Source: Longispora albida DSM 44784 (GTDB lineage Bacteria > Actinomycetota > Actinomycetes > Mycobacteriales > Micromonosporaceae). Taken from it: a DNA stretch of 64,000 nt. A program made the position numbers and the translations under genes. The stretch spans positions 125,046 to 189,045 of the forward strand of contig NZ_KB903838.1 of the NCBI RefSeq assembly GCF_000379825.1, written 5' to 3'. Position 1 is the first letter of the stretch. Every line of letters starts with the position of its first letter. The notes below the pieces were generated by a model that was not told the DNA's origin, did not search any database, and saw only the letters and a list, made by a program, of their open reading frames with translations. Positions 1-7,577 of the stretch are shown in pieces.

Positions 1-133
1 CAGCCGTCGTACCGAGGTCGGCTGCCGCGCGCTCAGGGTCGAGGACGCCGTTGCGGATCACCCAGCGATACAGCGGGACCAGCCGGTCGTCGAGCTCGCC
101 GGGCTGGTCCGGATCGGGATGATCCCCGGTCAT
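1..133 (-). CDS. Partial HTH-type regulator N-terminus (hypothetical)
   Basis: Only the first 44 codons lie in the window; the gene continues beyond the left edge. The ATG at 131-133 is preceded on the minus strand by a purine-rich AAGGGGGG ribosome binding site. The residues include LYRWVIRNGVLD and ERAAADLG, which resemble the N-terminal segment that precedes a LuxR-like or TrmB-like helix-turn-helix in many actinomycete regulators. The resemblance is to style rather than to a diagnostic motif, and the DNA-binding domain itself is not visible. Confidence 0.5.
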   Translation of the reverse strand, partial: MTGDHPDPDQPGELDDRLVPLYRWVIRNGVLDPERAAADLGTTA

Positions 134-239
134 TGTCCCCCCTTGGTCGGTGTGCCCGGCCATCATCCCGCACAGTTCCCTGACAAGATCGGGAGACGGG
201 TCGGTGGCTGTGGCCTGGGACACACCACAGTGGAGGGTG

Positions 240-914
240 TTACCTGGCTGGCCGCCGGAAGAAGGGCACGGCGAGAACCAGCAGGTAGCAGGCCGCGGAG
301 AGCAGCACAGCCCCGATCCCGTCGCTGTACCGGTGCCAGCCGGCCAGGACCGTCGCCTGGATGGCGAGCGTGACGACCACCACGCCGGGGACGAGTACCC
401 AGAGCCGGAGGAAGGACGGCAGCGCGAGCATGAGCGCGAAGAGGAGCGCGGCTGTCACGGTCACGTGCCCGCTGGGGAAGCTGTTGTGCTCGGTGTTCCA
501 GCCGGGGATGTCGAAGGCCGGGCGGGGCAGGACGGTCTTGAGCAGCCGGGCGGTGGCGACGGTCACGAGGACCAGCCCGATTCCGGCGATCCCGGCCAGC
601 CAGCGGCGGGACACGATCCCGGCCACGACCACCACGACGGCCACGAAGGCCAGGTTGAACGGATCGTAGAGGCTCAGCAGCTGGTGGGCCCACGGGTGGC
701 TCTCCAGGCTGCCGAACGCGTCGACGTCCGCCCTGTCCAGCGTCTGCCCGGCCGGGGTCAGCACGGCGAACACGTACGTGGCGGCCAGGCCGGCGAGGCA
801 GAGGGCCGCGCCGGCCAGGTACCACACGGCCGGCAGCTGCCTGCGCCTGCTGGCCGCGCGCGGCGGGCTGACCTGGTACTGAGTGCGCAGCGCTGTCCCT
901 GTCACCGGAGTCAT
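240..914 (-). CDS. PAP2 superfamily membrane phosphatase
   Basis: This 224-residue integral membrane protein carries the three phosphatase signatures of the PAP2 family in order: KTVLPRP (about residue 126), SFPSGH (about 145) and the final motif around AGWHRYSD (about 190), where the two histidines act as acid and nucleophile. About six hydrophobic segments surround these motifs, the usual topology for enzymes that dephosphorylate phosphatidate, undecaprenyl pyrophosphate or similar lipids on the outer membrane face. The substrate cannot be told from sequence. It diverges from the two-component system beginning at 1023 and shares its short promoter region. Confidence 0.9.
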   Translation of the reverse strand: MTPVTGTALRTQYQVSPPRAASRRRQLPAVWYLAGAALCLAGLAATYVFAVLTPAGQTLDRADVDAFGSLESHPWAHQLLSLYDPFNLAFVAVVVVVAGIVSRRWLAGIAGIGLVLVTVATARLLKTVLPRPAFDIPGWNTEHNSFPSGHVTVTAALLFALMLALPSFLRLWVLVPGVVVVTLAIQATVLAGWHRYSDGIGAVLLSAACYLLVLAVPFFRRPAR

Positions 915-1022
915 GATCCAACGGTGACGCTCCGATGCCCGCGTACCGTCCCCGCAATGTCATGAACGTGTAACAACAGCGAGTGACGGGCGGCTCCGAC
1001 CCCGCGTGCGATAGTTGAGCGC

Positions 1023-1715
1023 ATGTCTCGTGTGCTGCTCGTCGAGGACGACCCGGCCGTCTCCGAGGGCCTCCACCTCGCGCTGCGCCGCCAGGGACAC
1101 CAGGTCAGGACGGCGGCCACGGGCGAGGAGGGCCTGGAGCAGTTCCGGGCCGAGCCGCCGGACATCGTGATCCTCGACCTGATGCTGCCCGGCATCGACG
1201 GCTTCGAGGTCTGCCGCCGGATCAGGACGGCTGGCAACGTGCCGATCGTGATGCTCACCGCCCGTGACGACGACATGGACGTGGTCGCGGGCCTGGAGGC
1301 CGGTGCCGACGACTACGTGACGAAGCCGGTCCAGCCCCGCGTGCTGGAAGCCCGGATCCGTGCCGTGCTGCGGCGGATCGGCGGCGACCGGTCCGATCGG
1401 GAGCACCACGGCGATCTCGTACTCGACCGGGCGGCGCTCACCGTCACCAAGCACGGCGAGCCGGTGAGCCTCGCGCCGACCGAGCTGCGCCTGCTGCTGG
1501 AGCTGACCCGCTCGCCCGGCCGGGTGCTCAGCCGCCAGCAGCTGCTCGAAGCCGTGTGGGAGCACGGGTACCTCGGCGACTCCCGGCTCGTGGACGCGTG
1601 CGTGCAGCGGCTCCGGGTGAAGATCGAGGACGACCAGTCGCATCCGGTGTACGTGCAGACGGTGCGCGGGTTCGGCTACAGGTTCGGGCCGGTGGCGGGC
1701 GCGGAGCGGGCATGA
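1023..1715 (+). CDS. afsQ1: OmpR-family response regulator, AfsQ1-like
   Basis: The 230-residue protein has an N-terminal receiver domain with acidic pocket residues E8, D9 and D10, phospho-acceptor D52 in ILDLMLPG, and the conserved TKP lysine near residue 102. A C-terminal winged helix follows, ending in VRGFGYRFG. The stretch TELRLLLELTRSPGRVLSRQ and the WEHGYLGDSRLVDACVQRLR region are close to my memory of Streptomyces AfsQ1, a regulator linked to nitrogen and antibiotic control. Its stop overlaps the start of the kinase (ATGA at 1712-1715), so the two are co-translated. The orthology is from remembered similarity and not from a search. Confidence 0.88.
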   Translation: MSRVLLVEDDPAVSEGLHLALRRQGHQVRTAATGEEGLEQFRAEPPDIVILDLMLPGIDGFEVCRRIRTAGNVPIVMLTARDDDMDVVAGLEAGADDYVTKPVQPRVLEARIRAVLRRIGGDRSDREHHGDLVLDRAALTVTKHGEPVSLAPTELRLLLELTRSPGRVLSRQQLLEAVWEHGYLGDSRLVDACVQRLRVKIEDDQSHPVYVQTVRGFGYRFGPVAGAERA

Positions 1716-3112
1716 GGCCGGGGCTGCTGCCGCGCCTGCTGCTCGGGTTCGTCCTGGTCGGCGTGGTCAGCACGATGGCGACGGCCGGGGCCAGCTACAT
1801 CCAGGCCCGTAACGTCGTCCTGCGCAACGCCCAGGATCCGGCGGTCACGTCGCTCGTCCAGCGCGTGCGGTCCATCGCGGACAGCGTGACACTGCCGCCG
1901 GACCAGGCAGGCCTCGACGAGCTGGACCGCGTGCTCACCGGCAGCGGGGATCCGGTGCTGGTCGAGTACGACGGGCAGTTCTCCTCGCACTCTGGGCTGC
2001 GGCCCGAGGACCTGCCAGCCGAGCTGAAGGCCGCCGTGCGGGACGGCACGAGCGTGGTGTGGCAGCGTCAGGTCCGCTTCAAGCAGCCGTACCTGGTGAT
2101 CGGCATGCCGGTGCTCATCGGCGACCGGGGCCAGGAACACCAGTCGGGCCTGCGGGTCTACTCCGTCCGCAGCCTCGCGGCCGAGCAGGTCTCGATCAAC
2201 CGGCTCGCGACCACGGCCTGGCTGACCGCGATCCCCGGCCTCGTGCTGGCCGTCCTGCTCGCGTTCCTGATCGCCCGGCGGGTACTGCGGCCGGTCCGCG
2301 AGCTGGGGGCCGCCGCGCGGCGCTGGGGAGCCGGCGACCTCGGTACCAGGCTGGACGTCCGGGGCGCCGACGAGCTGGCCGACCTGACCCGGACGTTCAA
2401 CGCGACCGCCGACGCGCTGGAGCACCACGTCGGCGAGCTGCGCCGGATGGAGGCGGACTCGCGCCGGTTCGTGGCGGACGTGTCGCACGAGCTGCGTACC
2501 CCGCTCGCCGCCATGACGGCGGTGACCGACGTCCTCGACGAGGAAGCCGAGCACCTCACCGGCGACGCGGCCTCCGCAGCCCGGCTGGTCAGCCAGGAGA
2601 CGCGGCGGCTCAACCAGCTCGTGACCGACCTGATCGAGGTCTCGCGCTTCGACTCCGGCACGGCCGGGCTGAGCACCGCCGACGTCGACGCCGCAGCCGC
2701 CGTCCGGGGCGCGCTGCGCGACCGGGGCTGGACGGAGGCTGTCGAGACCGACCTGCCGGACGGCATCCGGTGCACAGTGGACCCACGCCGCCTCGGCGTG
2801 ATCGTCGCGAACCTGGTGAGCAACGCCCTGGCCCACGGCGGGCCACCCGTCCGGCTCCAGCTCCGCGCGGCCGGCGGCTGGCTCTCCCTCTCGGTCGCCG
2901 ATCAGGGGCCAGGCCTCGCTCCCGAGGTACTGCCTCATGTTTTTGACCGGTTCTACAAGGCTGACGTGGCACGGACCCGGTCGGAAGGCAGCGGTCTGGG
3001 CCTGGCGATCGCGCAGGAGAACGCTAAGCTGCACGGCGGGCGGATCGAGGCGGCCAACGCGCCGGACGGGGGAGCGGTGTTCACGCTGTGGCTGCCGAGG
3101 GATACCGGATGA
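1712..3112 (+). CDS. afsQ2: Membrane sensor histidine kinase, AfsQ2-like
   Basis: I start this 466-residue kinase at the ATG that overlaps the regulator stop. It has a first transmembrane helix at about residues 6-27, an extracytoplasmic sensor region, a second helix at about 173-193 and a HAMP linker. The phosphotransfer box is FVADVSHELRTPLAAM. The ATPase domain has an N box (NLVSNALAHG), G1 (DQGPGLAPEV) and G2 (GSGLGLAI). It would phosphorylate the regulator encoded just upstream. The signal sensed is unknown. The lipoprotein gene directly downstream suggests a three-part sensing unit, as in CseABC-type systems. Confidence 0.88.
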   Translation: MRPGLLPRLLLGFVLVGVVSTMATAGASYIQARNVVLRNAQDPAVTSLVQRVRSIADSVTLPPDQAGLDELDRVLTGSGDPVLVEYDGQFSSHSGLRPEDLPAELKAAVRDGTSVVWQRQVRFKQPYLVIGMPVLIGDRGQEHQSGLRVYSVRSLAAEQVSINRLATTAWLTAIPGLVLAVLLAFLIARRVLRPVRELGAAARRWGAGDLGTRLDVRGADELADLTRTFNATADALEHHVGELRRMEADSRRFVADVSHELRTPLAAMTAVTDVLDEEAEHLTGDAASAARLVSQETRRLNQLVTDLIEVSRFDSGTAGLSTADVDAAAAVRGALRDRGWTEAVETDLPDGIRCTVDPRRLGVIVANLVSNALAHGGPPVRLQLRAAGGWLSLSVADQGPGLAPEVLPHVFDRFYKADVARTRSEGSGLGLAIAQENAKLHGGRIEAANAPDGGAVFTLWLPRDTG

Positions 3113-3591
3113 GGCGCGTGGCGGCCCTGCTGGCCCTGACATCCCTGCTCTCCGGATGCGGCGTGCGGCCCAGCGACGTGATCCCGGCCGGTGAGGCGCC
3201 CCGGAAGGCAGGCCACTCGGTGACCATCTACCTGCTCCGGCAGGGCGCGCTGGTCCCGGTGCAGCGCACCGCTTCGCAGGACAACACCTGGGTCGCCGCC
3301 GTGGAAGCCCTGCTGGCAGGCCTGACCGAGCCGGAACGCGCCCGTGGCCTCGTCACCGCCGTACCAGCCGGCGTCACCGGAGCCGTCGGCGTCCACGGGC
3401 TCGGGAACGGCCAGTGGGAGGTCAGGCTCCCCGGCGCGGCCGTCGCCGACTGGCCGGCTCTCGCCCTCGACCAGCTCGCCTGCACGACCCTCGCGGCCAC
3501 CTACCGGGGACAGTCCATCCCGGACACCGCGAAAGTCGCCCTCGTCGGCGGTGACCAGCGCCGCCCCGACCGCACGTGCGAGGTCCTCTAG
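3109..3591 (+). CDS. GerMN-domain lipoprotein
   Basis: The ATG overlaps the kinase stop codon (ATGA at 3109-3112), giving a 160-residue protein. It has a short lipoprotein signal peptide with lipobox LLSGC, so it should be anchored to the outside of the membrane. The mature part (VTIYLLRQGALVPVQR, then a region about VEALLAGLTEPERARGL) fits the GerMN fold found in LpqB-like actinobacterial lipoproteins. Translational coupling to the kinase suggests it tunes sensing by that kinase; that role is inferred from context only. Confidence 0.8.
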   Translation: MRRVAALLALTSLLSGCGVRPSDVIPAGEAPRKAGHSVTIYLLRQGALVPVQRTASQDNTWVAAVEALLAGLTEPERARGLVTAVPAGVTGAVGVHGLGNGQWEVRLPGAAVADWPALALDQLACTTLAATYRGQSIPDTAKVALVGGDQRRPDRTCEVL

Positions 3592-3602
3592 CAGCGGCCC
3601 CG

Positions 3603-3630
3603 CCGATCCCTGCCGGTCGGCAAGGATCGG
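3603..3630. terminator. Bidirectional hairpin terminator
   Basis: The arms CCGATCC (3603-3609) and GGATCGG (3624-3630) pair, and an inner TGCCG/CGGCA extends the stem across one mismatch. It sits between the lipoprotein gene and the convergent toxin-immunity operon and could stop transcription from both sides. There is no U tract, as is common in actinomycetes. Confidence 0.6.
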
Positions 3631-3642
3631 CAGGTCAGGCCC

Positions 3643-4044
3643 CTAGAAGAGCCGTCCACGGTACGGGTGTGACCGCGACCAGGTCTGCTCCCAGTCGGCG
3701 AGGTCTGTGGCGGTGTGCGGCTGGGCCGACACGAACCGCCAGTAGTCCTCGGCTGCCCGCCGGACCTCGTCGAGCGTGTACACCCCCGACTGGCCGGACA
3801 GGATCGTGTTGGTGGCCTTCACCCCGTCCGCCGTGACCTCGGCGAGGAACGCCTCACCCTCCCAGAGCCCGGACTCCTCCCGGCCGCTGGTCACGTCGTC
3901 GACGAGCGCGAGGAGGTCGAGGCACTGGTACGGCGAGTTGCGCAGCTCCATCGAGAACCACACGCCGAGCGCGATGAACCGCTCGTCGTCCGTCTGGTAC
4001 CTCGGGAAGCCGCCCGGGTCGGTGTGGAAACTGATCTGGCTCAT
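3643..4044 (-). CDS. Probable immunity protein of the EndoU toxin
   Basis: This 133-residue soluble protein begins MSQISFHTDPGG and is acidic, with no membrane segment. I do not recognise its family with certainty. It lies 11 bp downstream of the EndoU nuclease gene in the same operon, the usual place for the cognate immunity gene of a polymorphic toxin, and its small acidic nature suits binding to a very basic nuclease. The immunity role is inferred from position only. Confidence 0.65.
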   Translation of the reverse strand: MSQISFHTDPGGFPRYQTDDERFIALGVWFSMELRNSPYQCLDLLALVDDVTSGREESGLWEGEAFLAEVTADGVKATNTILSGQSGVYTLDEVRRAAEDYWRFVSAQPHTATDLADWEQTWSRSHPYRGRLF

Positions 4045-4055
4045 CTGGCACCTCC

Positions 4056-4553
4056 TTACAGGTACGGGAAGCCGTGCTTGAGCGCACCGGTCGCCGTATC
4101 GTAGTAGCCCATGATCGGGACGCCGTTGACCGAGCTGGTCCAGCTGCCGTCGGCGTTCTTGACGACGTTGTTACTGGTGAAGGCGTTGGTCACCGCGTCG
4201 TCGCACTGCTGCGGCGTCCAGTGGTCGGGGAAGAACGTACTGCGCCCCTGACCGACCTTCGGCTGCCACACGCCGGGCGGGTCCTTGTAGAACTCGACCT
4301 TGGCCTCGTACACCCCGGTGTTCGGGTCGCGCCGCATGACCTGGGTGATCCGCCGGTCCGGGAAGTCCTCGCCGCCCGGTCGGTAGTGGTAGCCCTTGCG
4401 GTTCTCGCCCTCCATCATGTGCCGGAGGCGTTCCGGGTTCATCCGGTCCGGCCGGTTGCGCTTGGCGACCCGGCCGTCCTGCTCCTTCAGATACCGCAGG
4501 GCCGCGCGGAGAAGCTTGCCGGTGCTCTTGCGTTTGCCGTGCTGCTGCGCCAC
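4056..4553 (-). CDS. EndoU-type ribonuclease toxin
   Basis: The 165-residue protein starts with GTG at 4551-4553 behind a strong GAGGGGG ribosome binding site. Its first 45 residues are strongly basic. The remainder matches the bacterial EndoU toxin domain: a histidine region KGYHYRPGGED, a central EFYKDPPGVWQPK strand, STFFPDHWTPQQ, and a C-terminal GVPIMGYYDTATGALKHGFP hairpin. EndoU nucleases cleave RNA, often tRNA, in competitor cells. The gene is in the same reading frame as the carrier gene upstream, with one TGA and three codons between them, so it looks like the C-terminal half of a split toxin. Confidence 0.85.
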   Translation of the reverse strand: MAQQHGKRKSTGKLLRAALRYLKEQDGRVAKRNRPDRMNPERLRHMMEGENRKGYHYRPGGEDFPDRRITQVMRRDPNTGVYEAKVEFYKDPPGVWQPKVGQGRSTFFPDHWTPQQCDDAVTNAFTSNNVVKNADGSWTSSVNGVPIMGYYDTATGALKHGFPYL

Positions 4554-4562
4554 GAGACCCCC

Positions 4563-5054
4563 TCAGTCCATCAGTTTCCAGAGGGCTTCCTGCACCAGGT
4601 TGCCCACGACGGTCCGGCTGAGCTGCTGGAAGATCGGGATCTCCAGCAGGGAGGCCCCGAAGGTGACCGCCGCGGTGGCGATCGCCTGGGCGATCTGGAT
4701 GGCCAGGATGACGAGCTGCACGATCACCATGATCTTGAGCGCGAGCACGATCATGCCGCAGATGATCAGCCCGGTACCGGTGAGGATCGCGGCCTTCGCC
4801 CCGTCGGACAGGTTGCCGGCCGGGCTGTCCTCGCCCTCCCACCACTTCTGGAACGCCGTGATGTCGCCGCCCTGGTGCTTGCCCCAGACCTCGCCGGCCC
4901 CGGAGTGCGCCTCAGTGACGATGCCGCCGATCGTGCCGCCGAACGCGATCCACGACTGGCCCATCTCGAACAGCTTCATCTCGTCGGCCTCTGGCCAGGA
5001 GTAACCGAGGATCTCCAGCAGCGAGCGCAGCTCACCCGGCAGCGTGAGGCTCAT
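4563..5054 (-). CDS. WXG100_2 / CpnT-like N-terminal type VII trafficking domain
   Basis: This 163-residue protein begins SLTLPGELRSLLEILGYSWP, the typical opening of the helical WXG100_2 domain that leads CpnT-like and other actinobacterial polymorphic toxins to the ESX/type VII machinery. Two hydrophobic segments follow (about residues 88-128). Normally a linker and toxin domain are fused behind it; here translation ends at a TGA (4563-4565) and the nuclease follows in frame as its own gene. The start codon overlaps the stop of the preceding WXG100-like gene (ATGA). Confidence 0.85.
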   Translation of the reverse strand: MSLTLPGELRSLLEILGYSWPEADEMKLFEMGQSWIAFGGTIGGIVTEAHSGAGEVWGKHQGGDITAFQKWWEGEDSPAGNLSDGAKAAILTGTGLIICGMIVLALKIMVIVQLVILAIQIAQAIATAAVTFGASLLEIPIFQQLSRTVVGNLVQEALWKLMD

Positions 5055-5386
5055 CGGGCGTTGCCCTTCGCCAGCTCGTCCGCGAGCTTGCTGAACAGCT
5101 TGCCGATCTCCGTCTCGTTGTTCTGGTGCTTGGCGGCCATCGCCGACAGGTCAGCTCCGGCCTGGGAGATCTCCTCCAATGCCGCGCCGTAGCACTCGAA
5201 GGCGAACGAAGACACCTCGTCGTGCGCCGCCCCGATCAGCGAGCCGATGTCATCGGAACCCCACGGCTGGCCGAATGCCTGGAGCTGGGCCTGGAAGGCG
5301 CCGAGCGCCTCGCCGAACCTGGTCGCGACCTGCTGGAGCTGCTGCCCGGAGCCGCCCAGGCCCTCGGGGGCGACCGCGAGGTTCAC
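5051..5386 (-). CDS. WXG100/EspC-like type VII secretion partner
   Basis: The 111-residue, entirely helical protein begins with GTG overlapping the upstream stop codon. The features QPWGSDDIGSLIG and a C-terminal region resembling the type VII recognition tail (YGAALEEISQAGADLSAMA) match EspC/WXG100-like small substrates. Such proteins pair with longer helical substrates and lead them to the ESX translocon. Its position directly ahead of the WXG100_2 carrier supports a partner or chaperone role. No ESX machinery genes are present in the window. Confidence 0.8.
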   Translation of the reverse strand: MNLAVAPEGLGGSGQQLQQVATRFGEALGAFQAQLQAFGQPWGSDDIGSLIGAAHDEVSSFAFECYGAALEEISQAGADLSAMAAKHQNNETEIGKLFSKLADELAKGNAR

Positions 5387-5799
5387 TTGCCGCCCCGCGA
5401 GGCGATCTGCTCCTGGGCGGCGATGAGCGCGTCGCCGAACGTCGCGAACTGCCGCGCAGCTCCGTCCTGGATGGACTTCAGCTCCTCGCCGAGGTTGCCG
5501 AAGTCCGCGGGCCCGGCCGGGGCCGGGGTCTGCGCTGCCAGGTCGGCCAGTGCCGCGTTCACCGCCGCGAGCGTCTGCTCGGCCAGTGTGACCGAGTCCA
5601 TGCGCAGTACTCGCGGGTTGAAGGTCAGATCGGTGATCCGGCCGCCGGCCGCCGTGGCGTGGATCATGCCGTCTGCCGCCTCGCCGCGCCCCTCGGCCGG
5701 CTCGCCACCGGCCTGGCTCGCCGCCTGGAACTGGGCCAGCAGCCCCGTGACATCGGCCAGCATCCTGCCGATCCCCGAGGCGTCCGCTGTGCTCCCCAT
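5383..5799 (-). CDS. YbaB/EbfC-like protein of the type VII toxin operon
   Basis: I choose the ATG at 5797-5799 because GGGGAGG lies six bases upstream; an earlier in-frame start exists 15 bases further out. The 138-residue protein has the YbaB-like core GGRITDLTFNPRVLRMDSVT followed by an alpha-helical tail. YbaB family members are small nucleoid-associated proteins, and actinobacteria often place a divergent copy first in WXG100 toxin operons. Here it heads a five-gene minus-strand operon with start/stop overlaps. Its real job in toxin delivery is unknown. Confidence 0.75.
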   Translation of the reverse strand: MGSTADASGIGRMLADVTGLLAQFQAASQAGGEPAEGRGEAADGMIHATAAGGRITDLTFNPRVLRMDSVTLAEQTLAAVNAALADLAAQTPAPAGPADFGNLGEELKSIQDGAARQFATFGDALIAAQEQIASRGGK

Positions 5800-5854
5800 G
5801 ATGCCTCCCCGCACCGCTTCAGCGTGTTTGACCCCGGAACTCTAGATCACGAGG

Positions 5855-6043
5855 TCAAGCGTGCATCTTCCCGCCGATCGCCCAGTTCTCCCTCGGTACC
5901 TCACGGATCACCACCCACACCCCGTCGGGCGACTGGCCGGGCGACCCGCAGGTCTCCATGAAGGCCTCGGTGAGCCTGGCCGCGAGGGCCTGCTTCTGTT
6001 CGGGCGTGCGGCCCGGGTACATCTCCACAGTGATCATTGGCAT
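5855..6043 (-). CDS. 4-oxalocrotonate tautomerase-like enzyme
   Basis: The 62-residue protein starts MPMITVEMYPGRTPEQK. The proline directly after Met would become the catalytic N-terminal base of the tautomerase superfamily. The length and the beta-alpha-beta pattern match the 60-70 residue 4-OT subunits, which assemble into hexamers. The substrate is not predictable. It stands 20 bp downstream of a dihydrofolate-reductase-like gene on the same strand. Confidence 0.85.
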   Translation of the reverse strand: MPMITVEMYPGRTPEQKQALAARLTEAFMETCGSPGQSPDGVWVVIREVPRENWAIGGKMHA

Positions 6044-6063
6044 GGGCGGAACGGTACAGGGCC

Positions 6064-6627
6064 TCAGGAGGTGGCCTGACGGACCAGCTCGTAGGTGAGC
6101 ACCGCGAACTGCGAGGCCTGCCGGACGCCGGTCAGCCGCAGGTCCTCCGACAGCAGCCGGCGGGGGAGCAGCGGGGCGCCCTCGGTGAGGAACACGGGCG
6201 CGACGCTCAGCAGCAGCTCGTCGAGCAGGCCGTGGTCGGCGAACGTCCCGGCCAGCTCGCCACCGCCGACGATCCAGATGTTGCGGCCTGCGGCGGCTTC
6301 GGTCATCTCCGCGTGTACCGGCCGCACGTCCCCCCGCACGAACCTGATGTCGGCACCGGGGATGACCGGCAGTTCGCGATGGGTGAAGACCCAGCACGGC
6401 ACGGAACCGTACGGGCCCGTCCACTTCTCCGGATCCTCGTGCGGGCGATCGTGGCGGAGAATCCACTCGTACGTGCTCGCGCCCATCGCGAACGCGCCGA
6501 CGTCCGCGAAGTATGGCGCGAACTCGTCAGCCCCGCCCTCCACCGTGAACAGCCAGTCGAGCGAGTCACCGGGGCCGGCGATGTAACCGTCGAGTGTGGT
6601 CGCCGTGTAGTACTGCGTCTTGGTCAT
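6064..6627 (-). CDS. Dihydrofolate reductase / RibD C-terminal family protein
   Basis: The protein of about 187 residues begins MTKTQYYTATTLDGYIAGPG, the typical opening of stand-alone RibD C-terminal (DHFR-fold) reductases; an overlapping GTG three bases earlier is an alternative start. The nucleotide-binding segment NIWIVGGGELAGTFADHGL lies near residue 115 and the tail TYELVR is typical. These proteins use NADPH and their substrates are generally unknown. A second, only distantly similar family member lies at 29516-30127. Confidence 0.85.
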   Translation of the reverse strand: MTKTQYYTATTLDGYIAGPGDSLDWLFTVEGGADEFAPYFADVGAFAMGASTYEWILRHDRPHEDPEKWTGPYGSVPCWVFTHRELPVIPGADIRFVRGDVRPVHAEMTEAAAGRNIWIVGGGELAGTFADHGLLDELLLSVAPVFLTEGAPLLPRRLLSEDLRLTGVRQASQFAVLTYELVRQATS

Positions 6628-6723
6628 CACCTAGTGATACCCGATACCCGAGTCCTGTCACATTCCCCGGCTGGCGTCCGTCATGGCTGTGAAGAGTTTC
6701 CCACCGGAGGAATCGAGGACGCG

Positions 6724-7116
6724 ATGCTCACCAACATCATGTACGTGACGATCTACGTGACCGACCAGGACCGCGCGCTGCGGTTCTACACCGAGGGCCT
6801 CGGCCTGGAGAAGCGGATCGACTTCCCGGGGCCCGGCGGGCGGTTCCTCACCGTTGGCGTCCCCGGGCACCCGGCGCAGATCCTCCTGTGGCCGCACGCC
6901 GGGGCGGCGGGCCAGCCGGGCGGGGCTGACCGGCAGGGCGCGCCCGGCCCGCTGATCCTCGAATCCGGCGACCTGCGCAAGGACGTCGAGATCTTCCGCC
7001 AGCGCGGCGTCACCTTCGAGGATCCCGAGCCGGTGGACTACCCGTTCGGGGTACGCATCGAGGCTGTGGACCCGGACGGCAACCGGATCTCCCTGCGGCA
7101 GCCGAACAAAGCCTGA
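6724..7116 (+). CDS. VOC superfamily (glyoxalase-like) protein
   Basis: The ATG at 6724 is preceded by GAGG at a suitable distance. The 130-residue protein begins MLTNIMYVTIYVTDQDRALRFYTEGLGL and ends VDPDGNRISLRQP, the two paired beta-alpha-beta-beta-beta modules of the vicinal oxygen chelate fold. Single-domain members serve as glyoxalases, dioxygenases or antibiotic-binding resistance proteins. The substrate is unknown. It converges with the secreted-protein gene 16 bp downstream. Confidence 0.88.
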   Translation: MLTNIMYVTIYVTDQDRALRFYTEGLGLEKRIDFPGPGGRFLTVGVPGHPAQILLWPHAGAAGQPGGADRQGAPGPLILESGDLRKDVEIFRQRGVTFEDPEPVDYPFGVRIEAVDPDGNRISLRQPNKA

Positions 7117-7132
7117 GAAGTCCTGACCCAGC

Positions 7133-7453
7133 TCACCGGATGACCCGGCAGACCAGGCTGCCGGACGGCCCGCGCAGGGCGGCAGACACCACGTCGGTGG
7201 TCAGGTACTTGCAGGCCAGGTAGGCGTCCCCGGTGCCCACGTACTGGAGCGACGTGCCGGCCCCGTACGTGTAGCAGCGGAGGCTGCCCTCGTGGAATCC
7301 GATGAACGCGGACGTCGCGACCTTCGCCCGGCAGTAGTCCCCGATGGACAGCGGGCCGAAGGTGAGGTCGACGGTCGCGGCGTGCGCCGGGCCGGCCGGG
7401 GACAGGGCGAGCAGCCCGCTGGTCAGGGCAACCGTGGCGATCTTCCGGAACAT
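7133..7453 (-). CDS. Small secreted four-cysteine protein
   Basis: The 106-residue product has a clear Sec signal peptide (MFRKIATVALTSGLLALS, cleavage after AHA near residue 25) and a mature domain of about 80 residues with four cysteines (YCRAK, RCYTY, ACKYL, VCRVI) that could form two disulfides. I do not recognise the family. A ribosome binding site (GGAG) is placed correctly upstream of the ATG. It resembles the secreted four-cysteine protein at 45736-46086 only in general design. Confidence 0.75.
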   Translation of the reverse strand: MFRKIATVALTSGLLALSPAGPAHAATVDLTFGPLSIGDYCRAKVATSAFIGFHEGSLRCYTYGAGTSLQYVGTGDAYLACKYLTTDVVSAALRGPSGSLVCRVIR

Positions 7454-7545
7454 GGTGATCTCCGTCCGAAGTGGATGGTGGGGCCGCCCCGATTATTCTG
7501 TAAACAAACCATCCATATCAATGTCCCGGTACGGCTGAGTGTGGC

Positions 7546-7570
7546 GGGTGGCCCGGCAGGCGGGCCACCC
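7546..7570 (-). terminator. Hairpin terminator of the EF-hand gene
   Basis: Perfect 10-bp arms GGGTGGCCCG (7546-7555) and CGGGCCACCC (7561-7570) enclose a five-base loop, eight bases beyond the stop codon of the minus-strand EF-hand gene. It would end that transcript before the next promoter. Confidence 0.7.
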
Positions 7571-7577
7571 CTCGTGC

